Shown one piece after another: positions 32,107-43,335 of a DNA stretch of 64,000 nucleotides (its first letter is position 1; every line of letters begins with the position of its first letter). The stretch comes from Brachypterus glaber (Eukaryota > Arthropoda > Insecta > Coleoptera > Kateretidae). The notes under the pieces are model-generated. The model was not told the DNA's origin. It ran no database searches and saw only the letters and a program-made list of their open reading frames with translations. Position numbers and translations under genes: made by a program. Location: positions 29,105,026 to 29,169,025 of the forward strand of contig OY294048.1 of the NCBI GenBank assembly GCA_958510825.1, read 5' to 3'.

Positions 32107-32987
32107 AAAAATAAAAGAAATTGTAACACTTTACAACAAACTTGTGATTCTGACATCACGAGACCTGCTATTCGCCAAAAGGATGACACCACATGCCGAC
32201 GTTTTCAATTGTATTATTTACAACAAACTAGTGGTAAAAGAATACATATTTTTATAGCAGAAGCACCTTAGCCAAGAGACAGATTCCAATAAATGTAATT
32301 TAAAATAAATTAAAAAAAAAAAATCTATAAACTACAAAAAATGTTTTGGAAAAAAAAATTCTGTAATAATTTTACAGAATGTTACTAATATTTACAGCAA
32401 TAACTGACCCTGTTGAGGGCATGAACCCCGCACTGAACTAAACTAAACTAAACTTGTGCTTAGGCTATGTTTACCATATTCGGACCAAATATTTAGAGAC
32501 AACAAAAGACAAATAATCTAGCTCTTAGATATAAAATTAGGTTATTTTCTTATTTTAGTATAGTAATGTCAGTTTAGTTTACTAAATAATAAATATTTAG
32601 TCCCCTACATAACTAAATTTTCCTGACCTGGATAGATAAATAAGATTTATTTATACTCATCACAAGGACCTTTACATACGGTATTTTTTTAGCACAGAGT
32701 TCACCCTGTACTAAGATCTAACTAAAATGGTTTGGATTATAAAGTAAGTTATTGGAAGACATCAAGGGTTAGGCTTATTTTTATTTGTATATTTATATCC
32801 CAAAGTAACAAAAACCTTTAAGATAAGTTTTTTTCCATATTTAAACTTTAAACTAAAATTACATTCCAAGGATTCGAGAATTATATCTAGTTACCAAATG
32901 TAGTCTCACATTAAATATTTGCATGTTATTGGAATGTAACATTTAACTGCTTTATTCTTAAATATACAAATTTTGTAGGCTAACCTT
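32107..32987. other. AT-rich DNA, no recognised gene
   Basis: 'gaactaaactaaactaaac' at about 32435-32453 is a 5-bp microsatellite of the kind left by LINE 3' ends, with 'gaccctgttgagggcatgaa' just upstream. No coding remnant is attached to it. Confidence 0.4.
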
Positions 32988-33092
32988 AACTGGGAAAACC
33001 ATATTAAATACCTAGGCATTACTCTATACAAAACTCATAAATGGGATCAGCACGTCAACAATATTCTCCAAACAGCCGCGGTTAACCGATAG
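32988..33092 (+). pseudogene. non-LTR retrotransposon reverse transcriptase scrap
   Basis: An in-frame segment of 34 codons reads NWENHIKYLGITLYKTHKWD and then QHVNNILQTAAVNR before a TAG. 'KYLGi.l...l.W..Hi' is the typical block after the catalytic core in Jockey/CR1-type LINE reverse transcriptases. The sequence downstream decays. It is too short to name the clade, and has no poly(A) or target duplication that I can see. Confidence 0.6.
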
Positions 33093-34264
33093 CCTTCTCT
33101 CAAAACTCTAGCCCCTAATCTGACCTTTAAAAAAGTACTTCCAATCTGATATTTTGGATTTTGGAATATACATTTTATCTATATTTAACGTTTCAACTTT
33201 AAAATATTTCTTTTTAAGGAAAAGAGACAATGGTGTCCCTGTGGTATCCATTTTAAGGCCTTTTCAGTTTGTAATAAACAGTTAAAATCGTTAAAAATCT
33301 GACACAGACGGATTTTTCAAAAATGTTCTAAATATGATAAAAAGTATAGTTTGTATATTTTTTAGTCTGGATGGATTTTTGAGAATTTTGGAAAGTTATA
33401 AACTATCTTCTAGTCATGAGACTGAAAATTGTAATAAAACTGTTCACCTTATAATAAAACAACAATTTTAATTTTTATTACTAATTCGCACGTTTAGGGA
33501 TGTTTAAGTTTAGTGTCAAAGTAAGGCAGGTTCTCTAGGTACCAGAAGTTTTAAATCCTAATGTAAAATTAAGTATAACTTTTACCACAAAGCACATCAT
33601 CATTGTTTTTATATATCTATAGATTGCCGCAAATGCACTGGAAGTTAAGTCAGCATGAATTAACGTAATTTTATTTAAGTAAAAAGTAATTTCTTTAAGT
33701 GCTCACTCCTCAGTCCTCAGTGATAAAAAATATAGTGGAACTAAGTGTTTGATTTTAGATCCAGATAGAAATAAATGGTTATATTCAATCTTATGACGGG
33801 AAAAAATAATTACAAAACGCTTGCAAAATTTTAGCTGTTCTTTCATACATACTGTATTTGACTGTATACAGGGTGATTTATTAGCCCGTTTACAAACTTT
33901 GGCAACGAAAGGTAGAATTAATTTTATGAAGAAATATTCATATACAAGTAGGTCCTATCTTTCTTCGTTCAGAAGCGTTTTTATAATTTTTAAGTTGAAA
34001 AACGTAGTAGCCATGATCAGTGGTGCACCCAGGATTTTTCTTGGGGCGGGGGGAGCTGAGCAAGGGACGGCCACAGTATATTTTTTTATTGTCTATTTAT
34101 GGCATTTTATAGCCTATTTAGCTTTTTAATAGTAAAGGGTGTAGCCAGACTTTTTTGCAATTTTGTTAAGCAGTAAATTTTGAATAGAATTTTCAAGGTC
34201 ACGCACTTTTACCTCAAAATTTGAAAAAAAAATTATTAAAAAACTTCTAATAGACAGAGGAAAT
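33093..34264. other. AT-rich DNA with a dispersed-repeat end, no gene
   Basis: 'tatacagggtgatttattag' at about 33864-33883 is a dispersed repeat boundary of the type seen at 11.99 and 12.36 kb. The block 'ggtgcacccaggatttttct' at 34021 is GC-richer and may be the edge of another repeat. The 102-codon frame at 33821-34129 crosses both and is not a gene. Confidence 0.4.
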
Positions 34265-34980
34265 AAAGAAAATCCTAAATTTTCGCAGTTCCCAGACACA
34301 TCAGAACTTGAAGACATGTAAATAATTTTATAAAATATATTAATTAAAATTGTAACTAAAATATTAATATCACATTATTGCTTAACAAGTTTAGCGAAGC
34401 AGGCATTTTTTTACAGTTCACCGTTATACAGGATAACCAATTTCCAAGAATTCAAAGGGAAAACTATTTTATAAAATTGCAAATGAGTAGGGAAAATATC
34501 TTAAATTATAACTTATCTTTTTTTTTAAATCTTAATTTTTTACATTTCCCAGACACCTCAGAATTTAAATAATCTTATAAATATATTGATTGTAATATCA
34601 CATAATTGGTAATCACGTTTAGAGCCGTAGGCGAAAATTTTTAGAAATCTTAAGTTTTTTCATTTCCTAGACACCTCAAAATTTGACATGTTAATAATTT
34701 TACAAAATCTATTAATTAAAATTGTTATATCACATTATTGCTTCTCAAGAAAATTTTATGATTTTATAGTTTTTCCGGATAAGAAAATTATTTTATAAAA
34801 CTTCAAATGGGTAGGTAAAAACCTCTTAAAATACAACTGATCATGTTTAACACCGCAGGCAAAAATCTTTAGAAATATTGATGCTTCACATTTTCCAGTT
34901 TGATGGATCATATTATTTTATAAAATCTTTTAACAAAAATCGAGATATTAGCGCCCCAGGCGAAATTTTTTGAAAAGCTA
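34265..34980. repeat. degenerate tandem repeat, units 110-140 bp
   Basis: Four related blocks at about 34265, 34520, 34640 and 34870 each contain a 'tt(c/t)cca/cagacac(a/c)tca' core, an 'aattttataaaat'-like stretch, 'atatcacat(t/a)att' and a 'gcgaa(a/g)' or 'ggcaaaaat' end. Strongly diverged. Confidence 0.5.
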
Positions 34981-35392
34981 ACAAGCAAAATAGTCATTTT
35001 AAACCATTAAATTTGAGGGCTTGGGGAGGCAATTGAGTAGTAAAATTTTGAATTACTTCTTACCGACGTTTGCATAAAAAAAGTCGATATAAGCTAATCT
35101 AGATCTAGATCTATGTAAAGTAAATTACCAAAAGGAAATTGTATGCACATTATACGATTTAAGTGAACAGGAGCTTTGCCGGGCTTCTTTAGACAACTGA
35201 CTCGGCAACTTTTTATGCTATACCTACATAAAGCATAAAGGTCTCATATGCTAAGACCTTCCAATTTTACTTATCTAATTGTTTGAAAATAATCCGTTTT
35301 AATTCGCTAATGCGATTCCAAAAACGGACTCAAACAAATTCATACAGTTAGATTTTATTTTCCATCTGTTTGAATCCAAATTTTTTTATAGG
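34981..35392. other. AT-rich DNA, nothing recognised
   Basis: No supported feature; a short 'ctagatctagatctat' repeat lies at about 35098-35113. Confidence 0.4.
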
Positions 35393-35739
35393 GTAACTAT
35401 CAATTTTAAACATCACCTGTCAAAAATAGTTTATTTATGTCAATGGTCGGCGCCACATTTAGATTAGATAAAGAGAAAAAGTTTTACAAATTGAGAAAAA
35501 AGTATAATTATTATTGTTTTAAAATAAAATTATGCATATTTTAGGTAAAAATAAGATTTTAAATTACATTTTAAAAGGCCAATAAATACCTAAAATATTC
35601 ATAATTTAATTTTAAAATGTAATAATAATTATACTTTGTCTTATTCTGTAGAACTTTTCTCTTTATCTAATCTAAATGAGCGCTGACTACTGACATAAAA
35701 AACTGTTTTTGATAGGTCATGATTTAAAATAATAGTTAC
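35393..35739. repeat. 347-bp foldback element
   Basis: The left arm 'gtaactat' through 'tttagattagataaagagaa' and 'agtataattattatt' pairs with the right arm 'aataataattatact' through 'ttctctttatctaatctaaa' to 'atagttac'. Arms are about 150 bp with a short centre near 35570. A typical MITE shape; no gene. Confidence 0.75.
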
Positions 35740-36650
35740 TAAATTTTTTGTTCCCAAAGCCAAATTAAATTAAATCTACTTTTAAACCGAATTCCAAAAA
35801 GGAGGAGGTTATTAATTCGACGTGTGACTGTTTTTTATTTTTTTTATGTTTGTTCCCGCATAACTTTGGAACGAATGAACGGAATTTGATGAAACTTTTT
35901 GCAACTTAAGGAGGGCATTCATTAGGTGGTCTCGTTTTAATTTGACGCTCGAATAATGCCGGGTAGCAGGACAATTAAGATAAATAAAATCATTTTAACT
36001 CATTTTCACTTAAAAATGGCTTAAATTGGTTCTAATACTAGCCAGGTTTTTAGAGAAATATCGGATAACTCGAATAAGCCGGATAAATTGATTAAGGGGT
36101 CACTCAAATATTAAGGCAGATTAAAAATCTTTTAAATGCCGCTAAACTTGATTCTCTGGACCTGTAATATTAAAATACCAAGAGGAAATGATAAAATTTG
36201 TGATTTTACCATAAGGCGTTAAATAATTATTACTTAACGATTAAAGTTTAACAAAGATTTTCTTTAGTATTTTGTTTATAATAAGGTTGATTGGACTCTT
36301 GGGCGCTGAAATAAAAATATTACTTTTATTTTTTGGAAACTTATAGATAATGACGTCACAACGCACTAACAGTACGTTGTGACCTTGTGGCTTTTTTAAA
36401 AGGCCCACTCTTAATATCTTGAGAACAAAGAAAAATATAAAAATTCTGAAAATGGGTTCAATTTGATTCATCGACAATTTTTGCATTAAAGAAAATTACC
36501 CCTGTCTTTACCACCTGACTGGGGGGATAACCATTTTTAAAATAGGAAAAATAAATTTAATTAAATTCGTTATTTTTATTTTTTTATTGTATAAATTATC
36601 TCCTTTGCGGGGGACAAATTCTGACTTGTCACCTTAAATGTCAGGAAAAT
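35740..36650. other. AT-rich DNA, no recognised gene
   Basis: No supported gene; the 81-codon minus frame at 36241-36486 resembles nothing known. Confidence 0.4.
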
Positions 36651-36651
36651 G

Positions 36652-36652
<1 letters not shown>

Positions 36653-36703
<51 letters not shown>

Positions 36704-36925
36704 TAATATTTTATTTTTTTAATATTTATTTTTATTTAATGTTTCATATTTATTTTTATTTTTTTCTTTTTTTGCATTTGTTTTTATATTTATTTTTAAG
36801 AATTTCATATTCACTTTATTTATTTATATACTTTGTATTGATTTATATTTATATAGATACAGTTTCATCGGCTATGCCGCTCACTGTTTGTAATAATAAT
36901 AATAATAATATATAAATAATAAATA
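36653..36925. repeat. (TA)n microsatellite and (AAT)n tail region
   Basis: About 20 'ta' units lie at 36653-36694, followed by T-rich DNA. 'ggctatgccgctcactgttt' at 36870-36889 is followed by 'aat' repeats to about 36912. That order suggests a LINE 3' end, but no coding remnant is attached. Confidence 0.5.
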
Positions 36926-37827
36926 AATAAATATAAATAAATAAGGCCAAATTGATTTAATGTCGAGAAAATGTTTTTGCATAAACCCTGACTGGGATGA
37001 TTGGAGCACTATAAGAAATAGGTGATGAAACTATTGTTATTTTCTTAAAAGAACATCAAAATGTGTGTATTGGATGTTTTTATTGCAAAAATTTGACCTA
37101 AAAAAATAATTTTTATTAAAACCGATTGAAACGTAATATTTTAATATGGGAAGTCCAGTTAAATTCATTTTTAATGTATTTAAGCTTTTTGTTAGTCTTG
37201 GCGTGTAAAGTTACCTTTGTTATTGAATTAGTATCTATCAAATAACATGTTTTGCTCATTAAAGAAAAAGAACAGTAATAATTTATGTTAATTTATTAGA
37301 ATAATTTTATTAATAAAAGATAATTGGTTAATTAGTTTTATGAACCGACTACACACGGCGTAATGAACTTTGTTAAAAATAATACATTACACCGTAAAAA
37401 ATTATTTAAAATTATATAAGAAGTCCTGGCTGATGTCGAACATTTAGGAAAATGCAATGAGACTGATATAAAGTGATTTTTTTAATATTTCAACATCTTT
37501 TGCATGCGATGAAAATATTTCGGCCATATCAATGTCAGTATGAGTATCTCTAAATGTGATTTAAATTTGTTGCTCCCTGAAATATTATGTTTTTTAATAT
37601 TCAATAACATCCATAAATTATGTTATGCAATAATAAAAGTGGAATTATCAATTAGTTTTGATATTAAAGCTTGATTTATTCAATAATTAACACTAAACTA
37701 AGAATTTAACCAATTAATGTGTCAAATAATTCTGACATTTTATTGGTCAACACCCCCACCAAGCTCGAGTTGGATAAATCACAGTCTAGCTGGGAAAAAG
37801 GTGGGACAATTGAGTGGTACAGTTGGG
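36926..37827. other. AT-rich DNA, nothing recognised
   Basis: No gene or repeat structure found. Confidence 0.4.
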
Positions 37828-38582
37828 AAAGGACCCCGCACCAAATACCTAGGAAATTTGTTGTCGACAGAATCTTTTCAAAATCTAGGAACAGAATCTT
37901 TAGGTCATTCTAAATAAAAGTTGTCATGTACATAAAATCGCTAAGTGCCTTTATTTAAAAAATACAGCAGGTGGTAGCTCCAAAAATCGAAATTTTAAAC
38001 TCCAATATCTCGAAAACAATGTGTTTTAGGAAAAAATTGTTTCTAACATTTTTTGAGCACTTTTTAAATATCTTTTATGTACATGCTTAATTAATAATAT
38101 ACCATAATAATTAACTTAATTATAACCAAAAAAAAACGCTAAAAATATTAATTCTTACCCCTTTTTTTGTACTGGTTTTGGCTTAGGACGGTCTAAAACG
38201 TCGAGAAAGATAAAAAAAGGTGGTTAAAGATTTTGACTTATTTGGCGAAGATTTCAAGACACTCTTAGTAGTACTAAGTGCCGGTGTAATTAGGTATACA
38301 TAAGAATCAATACATAAGTATACATAAGTACACAGCATTTTGCATATATATCTACTTCATATAAACCAATACATAAGTTCATTTCGGTAAAAAATACGTA
38401 AAATCGCGATTTTAAAATTTCGATTTTCGGAGCTACCACCTGCTGTATTTTTTAAATAAAGGCACTTAGTGATTGTATGTACATGACAACTTTTATTCAG
38501 AATGACCTAAAGATTATATTCCTAGATTTTGGAAAAATTCTGTCGACAACAAATTTCCTAGATACTTGGTGCGGGGTCCTTT
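37828..38582. mobile_element. 755-bp foldback element, 172-bp arms
   Basis: The left arm (37828-37999) starts 'aaaggaccccgcaccaaata' and includes 'ttgtcgacagaat', 'gttgtcatgtacat' and 'cagcaggtggtagctcc'. The right arm (38411-38582) is its reverse complement, ending 'gtgcggggtccttt'. The centre of about 410 bp is AT-rich. Arm identity is high by eye. No clear target duplication. Confidence 0.8.
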
Positions 38583-39059
38583 GTAGAATAGTAAGGAAAA
38601 TTAATTGGCAGAGTAGAATCGAGGACTTTTTTTTAACACCATTTTCCATGTTCTGTCAAGGGTAAAGACCTTTTTTTTTATTTTTTCAGTCATCACATTT
38701 TGCCGTCTCCGTCAGGGGTAAAGCTTTTTTTAGTCTTCAAAATTTTCCCACTCGGTTTAAGCTTTTTTTGCAGGGTAAAAAGTTGAAAATTTTCAGTTTA
38801 CCTATTTTGATTTAACATTATGAACATTTTTAAAATTTAGGGAAAAAATTTCAAAAATTTGTTTGGGTATTTTCGCGTTTTATAACGGTTTATGTCGATA
38901 TAAATCAATTTCAAGCAAAAAAAAAATTGTAAGTAGATCGGTCGAGACTTGAAGTTTGGCATATAGGTATATTAAGGGATTTTTGGTGAACATTGGGGGG
39001 TGAATGGGGTAAGGTAAGGCTAAAACTGAATCTGATAATGACAAGTTCTAATGCACAAA
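38583..39059 (-). repeat. dispersed repeat family, reverse copy, plus T-rich tandem
   Basis: 'gatataaatcaatttcaagc' at about 38897-38916 is the complement of the tail block of the 15.9- and 46.7-kb copies. Upstream, 'gtcaggggtaaagc(t)tttttt'-type lines (38650-38780) form a loose repeat of about 50-60 bp. Confidence 0.5.
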
Positions 39060-39180
39060 ACTGTTCTGGCACACATATATAAATATACCGATGTGCAGCA
39101 GGGTTTGATAAAACATATTTATGCGTAGAATTGTTTAATAATACATACGAGTGCGCAAAATTGTTCTGGCAAACATATAC

Positions 39181-39942
39181 AGATAGAATAGAATAGAATA
39201 GAATAAATTTTATTGCTTCAAAATGTTACATATACATACATATAATTCACAGCAAAAAAAAAACAAATGGTCAATAAAAAGTTACATTTAAAAAGTTACA
39301 TTTAAAATGTATTTAAAAGATTACATTCAATAATTATTATAATTATAATTTAAAAATTCATCCAAATCGTAGGGCTCACAGACCACTAAGTACTTAAATA
39401 AATAAGGTTTCTGAAGGCGTTAAAACTATTTTCGTTCCTGATATGTTCAGGCAACTTATTGAAGAAGGTAATGGCCGAATAGAACCATCCCTTTTCATAG
39501 GTTACCAACCTGTGACGTGGAAAATTAAATTTTTTTGTTCGTGTTCTATCACTGGATTTTAAATAATTAAAATCATTGATATTTTTAAACATAAAAGTTA
39601 ATACCTCAAATATGTATAGTCACACAACTCTCAACAACTCATTTTGTCGAAAAATTCCTCTACAACTTTGGTTATATTCCAAGTTTAGCATAGTTCTTAG
39701 AGTCTTTTTCTGGGTACTAAAAATATCTTTTAAATTTGCCCCGCCCCAAAAAATTATACCATATTTTAAATGTGAATAGAAATTTGAATAGTAAGCAATT
39801 CTTAAGGTGGAATGATTTACATACTTTTTCAAAATTCTAATTGAATAGGGGGCTGTATTGAGTTTTTTGGACAGGTGTGTGATGTGCCCAGACCAGCTCA
39901 AGCAGGGGTCCATGATAACCCCCAAGAACCTAATCTTTTGAG
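39181..39942 (-). mobile_element. 5'-truncated CR1/Jockey-like LINE
   Basis: The minus-strand element consists of a reverse-transcriptase tail (39386-39941), about 190 bp of 3' UTR with an AATAAA-like word, and a 3' tail of 'attct' repeats (plus strand 'agaatagaatagaatagaat', 39185 onward). It sits in the 100-bp array: host sequence stops at 'aaacatatac' (39180) and resumes at 'aatatacc' (39943). Microsatellite tails rather than poly(A) are usual in the CR1/L2 groups. Little or no target duplication is visible. Confidence 0.75.
39386..39941 (-). pseudogene. LINE reverse transcriptase C-terminal region
   Basis: The first part (to a TGA at 39620) reads QKIRFLGVIMDPCLSWSGHI, then LRIAYYSNFYSHLKYGIIFW and QKKTLRTMLNL. 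The second part, in the same frame after the stop, ends RHRLVTYEKGWFYSAITFFN, KLPEHIRNE and FRNLIYLST. These are the post-catalytic blocks and the terminal 'WN.LP..ir' block of CR1/Jockey-type reverse transcriptases. The YxDD core and endonuclease are missing through 5' truncation, and the in-frame stop is a further break. It would make no functional enzyme. Confidence 0.8.
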
Positions 39943-40326
39943 AATATACCATGCAGAGAAGTGTTTGGTGAAATATATTTAAGCCCAGAAGTGTTTAATA
40001 ATACATGGGAATGCGCAAAAGTGTTCTGGTAAACATAAATAAATATACCATGAGCAGAAGTGCTTGAAGTGCTTTAATAATGAATACAAATTCGCAAAAG
40101 TGTTCTGGCAAGCATATACAAATATACTATGCGCAGAATTGTTTGGTGGACCATATTTAGGGACAGAAGCGTTTAATAATACATAAGAATGCCCAAAGGT
40201 GTTTTAGCAAACATATCCTAATATACCATACGCAGTAGTGTTTGGTGAACATATTTATGTGCAGAAAGGTTTGAAAGGTTTAATAGTACATACAAACACG
40301 CAAACATATACAAATGTACCATGCGC

Positions 40327-40628
40327 TGTAGATTTTGAGATTATGATAAAAACTACATCCCCCATTTCGGGACCATCCTGTCTTCTCACAGAAAAGACTG
40401 CGATTTTAGGTTCACCATCGTTGCACGTAGCGATTTAGTCGATCTTTCATTGGGGCAGATCATCACATTTTTAGATGCCTGCCCCAATGTGGCAGTGTCC
40501 TGTAGTAGAATATGCTAATCAAATGATGTGTCATCCCAGATAACTGAGGCATGCACAATGGATCTTAGGTCTGAGTGCCGTGCTATTACCTTGTAATAAC
40601 CACACCGCTTGTGATGATGATAATGATG
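40327..40628 (+). mobile_element. LINE 3' end fragment with (GAT)n tail
   Basis: A GC-richer 302-bp insert ('tttcattggggcagatcatc', 'gatgcctgccccaatgtggc') ends 'gatgatgataatgatg'. It is bounded by 'accatgcgc' (40318-40326) and 'accatgggc' (40629-40637), a 9-bp target duplication with one mismatch, inside the 100-bp array. A simple-sequence tail plus a variable target duplication is the mark of LINE-type retrotransposition. I see no coding part, so the clade is not assigned. Confidence 0.65.
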
Positions 40629-40714
40629 ACCATGGGCAGAAGTGTTTGGTGGAACATATTTATGCGCAGAAGTGTTTAATAATACACACGAATGCCCAAA
40701 AGTGTTCTGGTGTG

Positions 40715-40832
40715 CCAGTAAAAAAGCTTTCCCATTTTTTACCTCCGCGCATGAAATGGAATTTTTATTATCCTTGATAATAAATATACAATTTAAGCTC
40801 GGAGATGAAAAATGGGAAAGCCTTTTTACTGG
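40715..40832. repeat. 118-bp hairpin MITE
   Basis: 'ccagtaaaaaagctttccca' at the left pairs with 'tgggaaagcctttttactgg' at the right, and the pairing continues inward ('ttacctccg' with 'cggagatga'). These ends resemble the start of the duplicated block at 12641 and 14079 ('ctagtaaaagagctttctca'). Confidence 0.75.
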
Positions 40833-40880
40833 TTAGTTTTTTTTTATCCAATAGCATTTTGTTGCATTTTGTCCAATAGA

Positions 40881-41436
40881 ACTTATAAGCAATCAGGGAC
40901 GAAGGGGGTGTGGGGGTGTCGAAACGACAGAGTCGGCAAAATCGTAGGGGTCAGTCGGCAAATTTTTGTTGGGGCGATGACTTTTTTTTTAATCATCAAA
41001 ATTTTTTTGCGATGAGCTTTTTTTAGGCGTCAAAATTTTTTTCAGTCGGCAAATTTTACCTTCGCACTTATAAGCAATCAGGGACGAAGGGGGTGTGGGG
41101 TGTCGAAACGACAGAGTCGGCCAAATCGTAGGGGTCAGTCGGCAAATTTTTGTTGGGGCGATGACTTTTTTTTTAATCATCAAAATTTTTTTGCGATGAG
41201 CTTTTTTTAGGCGTCAAAATTTTTTTCAGTCGGCAAATTTTACCTTCGCACTTATAAGCAATCAGGGACGAAGGGGGTGTGGGGTGTCGAAACGACAGAG
41301 TCTGCCAAATCGTAGGGGTCAGTCCGCAAATTTTTGTTGGGGCGATGACCTTTTTTTTAATCATCATTTTTATTTGCGAGGAGCCTTTTTTTTAGGAGTC
41401 AAAATTTTTTTCAGTGGGCAAATTTTACCTTCACCA
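40881..41436 (+). repeat. three tandem copies of a 185-bp unit
   Basis: Units start 'acttataagcaatcagggac' at 40881, 41066 and 41250. Each contains 'gggtgtcgaaacgacagagt', 'gtcggcaaatttttgttggg' and 'gcgatgagc(t)ttttttt'. Copies are nearly identical (third slightly diverged), which indicates recent expansion. The matching minus-strand frames at 40989-41183 and 41173-41367 are products of this repeat, not genes. Confidence 0.9.
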
Positions 41437-41737
41437 TGACAAAAGTCTCAGATCATCCCTGTAAGCAATGTCATGTCTTTGCAATTCGAGAAAAATAAAG
41501 TGAGATATTGTTTATAAAGTTATCTCCTACTACGAGGGTTATTATTGCTCTAGGTGCAGACAATAAATTTATCGGATTAAAAACATCATAAATAAATTTA
41601 TCATATATAAAGGTACGTTCTAAACCTAGTAATGAAAAAAAAATCTAAATCCATCTTTAGCCCTAAACATTATTTTTTATACGATATTTCTATTTTGCGC
41701 TTTTGTAGAGGAAACAAACCCTAACCAAAAAAAAAAA
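41437..41737. other. AT-rich DNA, nothing recognised
   Basis: Only a weak resemblance to 8.2-8.3 kb ('tattattgctctaggtg'). Confidence 0.4.
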
Positions 41738-42164
41738 ATTTTTCTACGATCTAATAGTTAACATTTCTACAAAAACAAATGAAGTTTTCACACAGCAAAA
41801 TAACCCGTTTTTTAGCATTTTACTTTTCTGCTAGTTACCATGACAGCAAGCGCAAAATAGCCTGCTAGAATGTAGGCAACCGTCAGTTCAGTAGTAAAAC
41901 AGCTGGCAGTTATATGCTACGAGATGTGGTCCCACATTTTTTTAGTATAAAATTATTATTTATTTTGAAGAAAATCTTAATTTCGTGTGCTAAATACTTG
42001 TGTGCTAAATTGTTTTTATGAAGGAATGGACAGTTTCAATAATGAGGATTTTACTTCTACACCAACAGATTTGCAGAAAAATCTACTTAAGTGCTGCGAC
42101 CTTGTAAGGTAACTTACTGCCTAAAATTTATTTATTTATTTTAGATCGTAGAAAAAATTTTGTT
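41738..42164. repeat. short inverted repeat around a 0.4-kb core
   Basis: 'aaaatttttctacgatctaa' at 41738 is matched by 'ttttagatcgtagaaaaaat' ending near 42163. The core holds 'atggacagtttcaataatga' at 42026, a 28-codon frame followed by 'ggtaact', but nothing confirms an exon. Confidence 0.45.
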
Positions 42165-42168
42165 TGTA

Positions 42169-42283
42169 TTATGAGCTCAAAATGTGATTCCTGCTTTCGC
42201 GTGAATGCTGATCTCGGCAAGAAGCCTCGATCAGCAAATTCCACGCTCAAGCTGAAATCAGTCTCATTTTGCGCTCTTAATAC
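42169..42283. repeat. 115-bp hairpin
   Basis: The arm 'gtattatgagctcaaaatg' through 'gcgtgaatgctgatc' pairs with 'gatcagcaaattccacgc' through 'cattttgcgctcttaatac'. A related half ('gcgcaaaatgagatttctgc') lies at about 42389-42408. Confidence 0.65.
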
Positions 42284-42477
42284 TAAAATAACTATTTTTG
42301 CTTGCTGAGATGCAACATGTAAACATTTAAACGAAGGATTTTGATATTTTTATTGAGTTTTAGAAAAAAAAAATATTTATATTACTAGCGCAAAATGAGA
42401 TTTCTGCTTTCACGTGGTTGCTTCTTGCTTCTCGCCTTGATGCCTTAAGTAAAAATCAGGCATTTTGCGCATTTTGC

Positions 42478-43335
42478 GCTCCCAATATAAAAACACAGGC
42501 CCACAAAATAAAAAAAGTGGTCTGTGCTGGGGTTGAGACACACCTACTCTTATGTATTTTGGGATGCTGAACACGAATCTGTCATAAAAAAGGCACTTCA
42601 TGAGCTCATTTCTTTGCTACACTGAAAAAACTGTCTAAAATGGTAAAAATCTCATATTATTTCAGTGTAACAAAAAAATGAGCCATTGAAGTGCATTTTT
42701 TATGACAGATTCTTGTTCAGCATCTCAAAATACATAAGAATAGATGGGTCTAAATCCCAGCACAGACCACTCTTTTTTTTGTGGCCCCAGACAGTTTTTC
42801 CAGTGTAGAAAAAAAAATGAGCCTATGAAGTGCCTTTTTTATCACAGATTTGTGTTCAGCATCCCAAAATACATAAGAATAGGTGGGTCTCAACCCCGGC
42901 ACAGACGAATATTTTTTTTTTGTGGGCCCATAATGTTTTTTTAGTGTAGAAAAAAATGAGCAGATGAAGTGCCTTTTTTATCACAGATTCGTGTTCAGCA
43001 TCCCAAAATACATAAGAATAAGTGGATCTCAACCCCAGCACAGACCACTTTTTTTGTGGGCCCAGACAGTTTTTTCAGTGTAGATACAAAATAAGCCCAT
43101 GAAGTGCCTTTTTTATGGCAGATTCGTGTTCAGCATCCCAAAATACATAAGAATCCGTGGGTCTTAACCACAGCACAGACCACTTTTTTTGTGGGTCCAG
43201 ACAGTTTTTTCAGTGTAGAAACAAAATAAGCTCACGAAGTGCCTTTTTTATGACAGATTCGTATTCAGCATCCCAAAATACATAAGAATAGTTAGGTCTC
43301 AACCCCAGCACAGCCCACTTTTTTTCTTTTGTGAG
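42478..43335 (+). repeat. 135-140 bp tandem array with one inverted unit
   Basis: Five direct units begin near 42681, 42821, 42961, 43095 and 43230 with '(t/a)gaagtgccttttttat', then 'cagattcgtgttcagcatcc', 'caaaatacataagaat', 'tctcaaccccagcacagacc' and 'cagttttttcagtgtag'. At the left edge (about 42478-42625) one unit lies in the opposite direction. The open frames on both strands here are products of the repeat. Confidence 0.85.

Larger units (their letters stand above)
39060..40714 (+). repeat. 100-bp tandem array carrying two LINE insertions
   Basis: The unit reads about 'atgcgcagaagtgtttggtg', 'aacatatttatgcgcagaag', 'tgtttaataatacat', 'aatgcgcaaaagtgttctgg' and 'caaacatatacaaatatacc'. 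'tgttctgg' recurs at about 39063, 39163, 40022, 40101 and 40701, with a diverged 'tgttttagc' at about 40200; most spacings are 100 bp. The array is interrupted by a LINE at 39181-39942 and a LINE 3' piece at 40327-40628, and resumes exactly after each. Confidence 0.8.

Noticed and set aside
34126..34572. Frames of 63-64 codons on both strands with similar phrases (e.g. 'SDVSGNCEN')
   Set aside because: They derive from the degenerate tandem repeat at 34265-34980.
36649..36915. 88-codon frame starting with IYIYIY repeats
   Set aside because: It is a translation of the (TA)n microsatellite and T-rich DNA.
40989..41367. Two matching 64-codon minus-strand frames
   Set aside because: They are the same stretch of the 185-bp repeat read twice.
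40881..41436. CRISPR-like direct repeats
   Set aside because: The 185-bp units are contiguous and nearly identical throughout, with no short repeat plus unique spacer pattern; the DNA is eukaryotic in character.
42026..42112. Possible first exon (28 codons, then 'ggtaact')
   Set aside because: Too short to judge, two overlapping ATG frames are equally open, and no acceptor or second exon was recognised.
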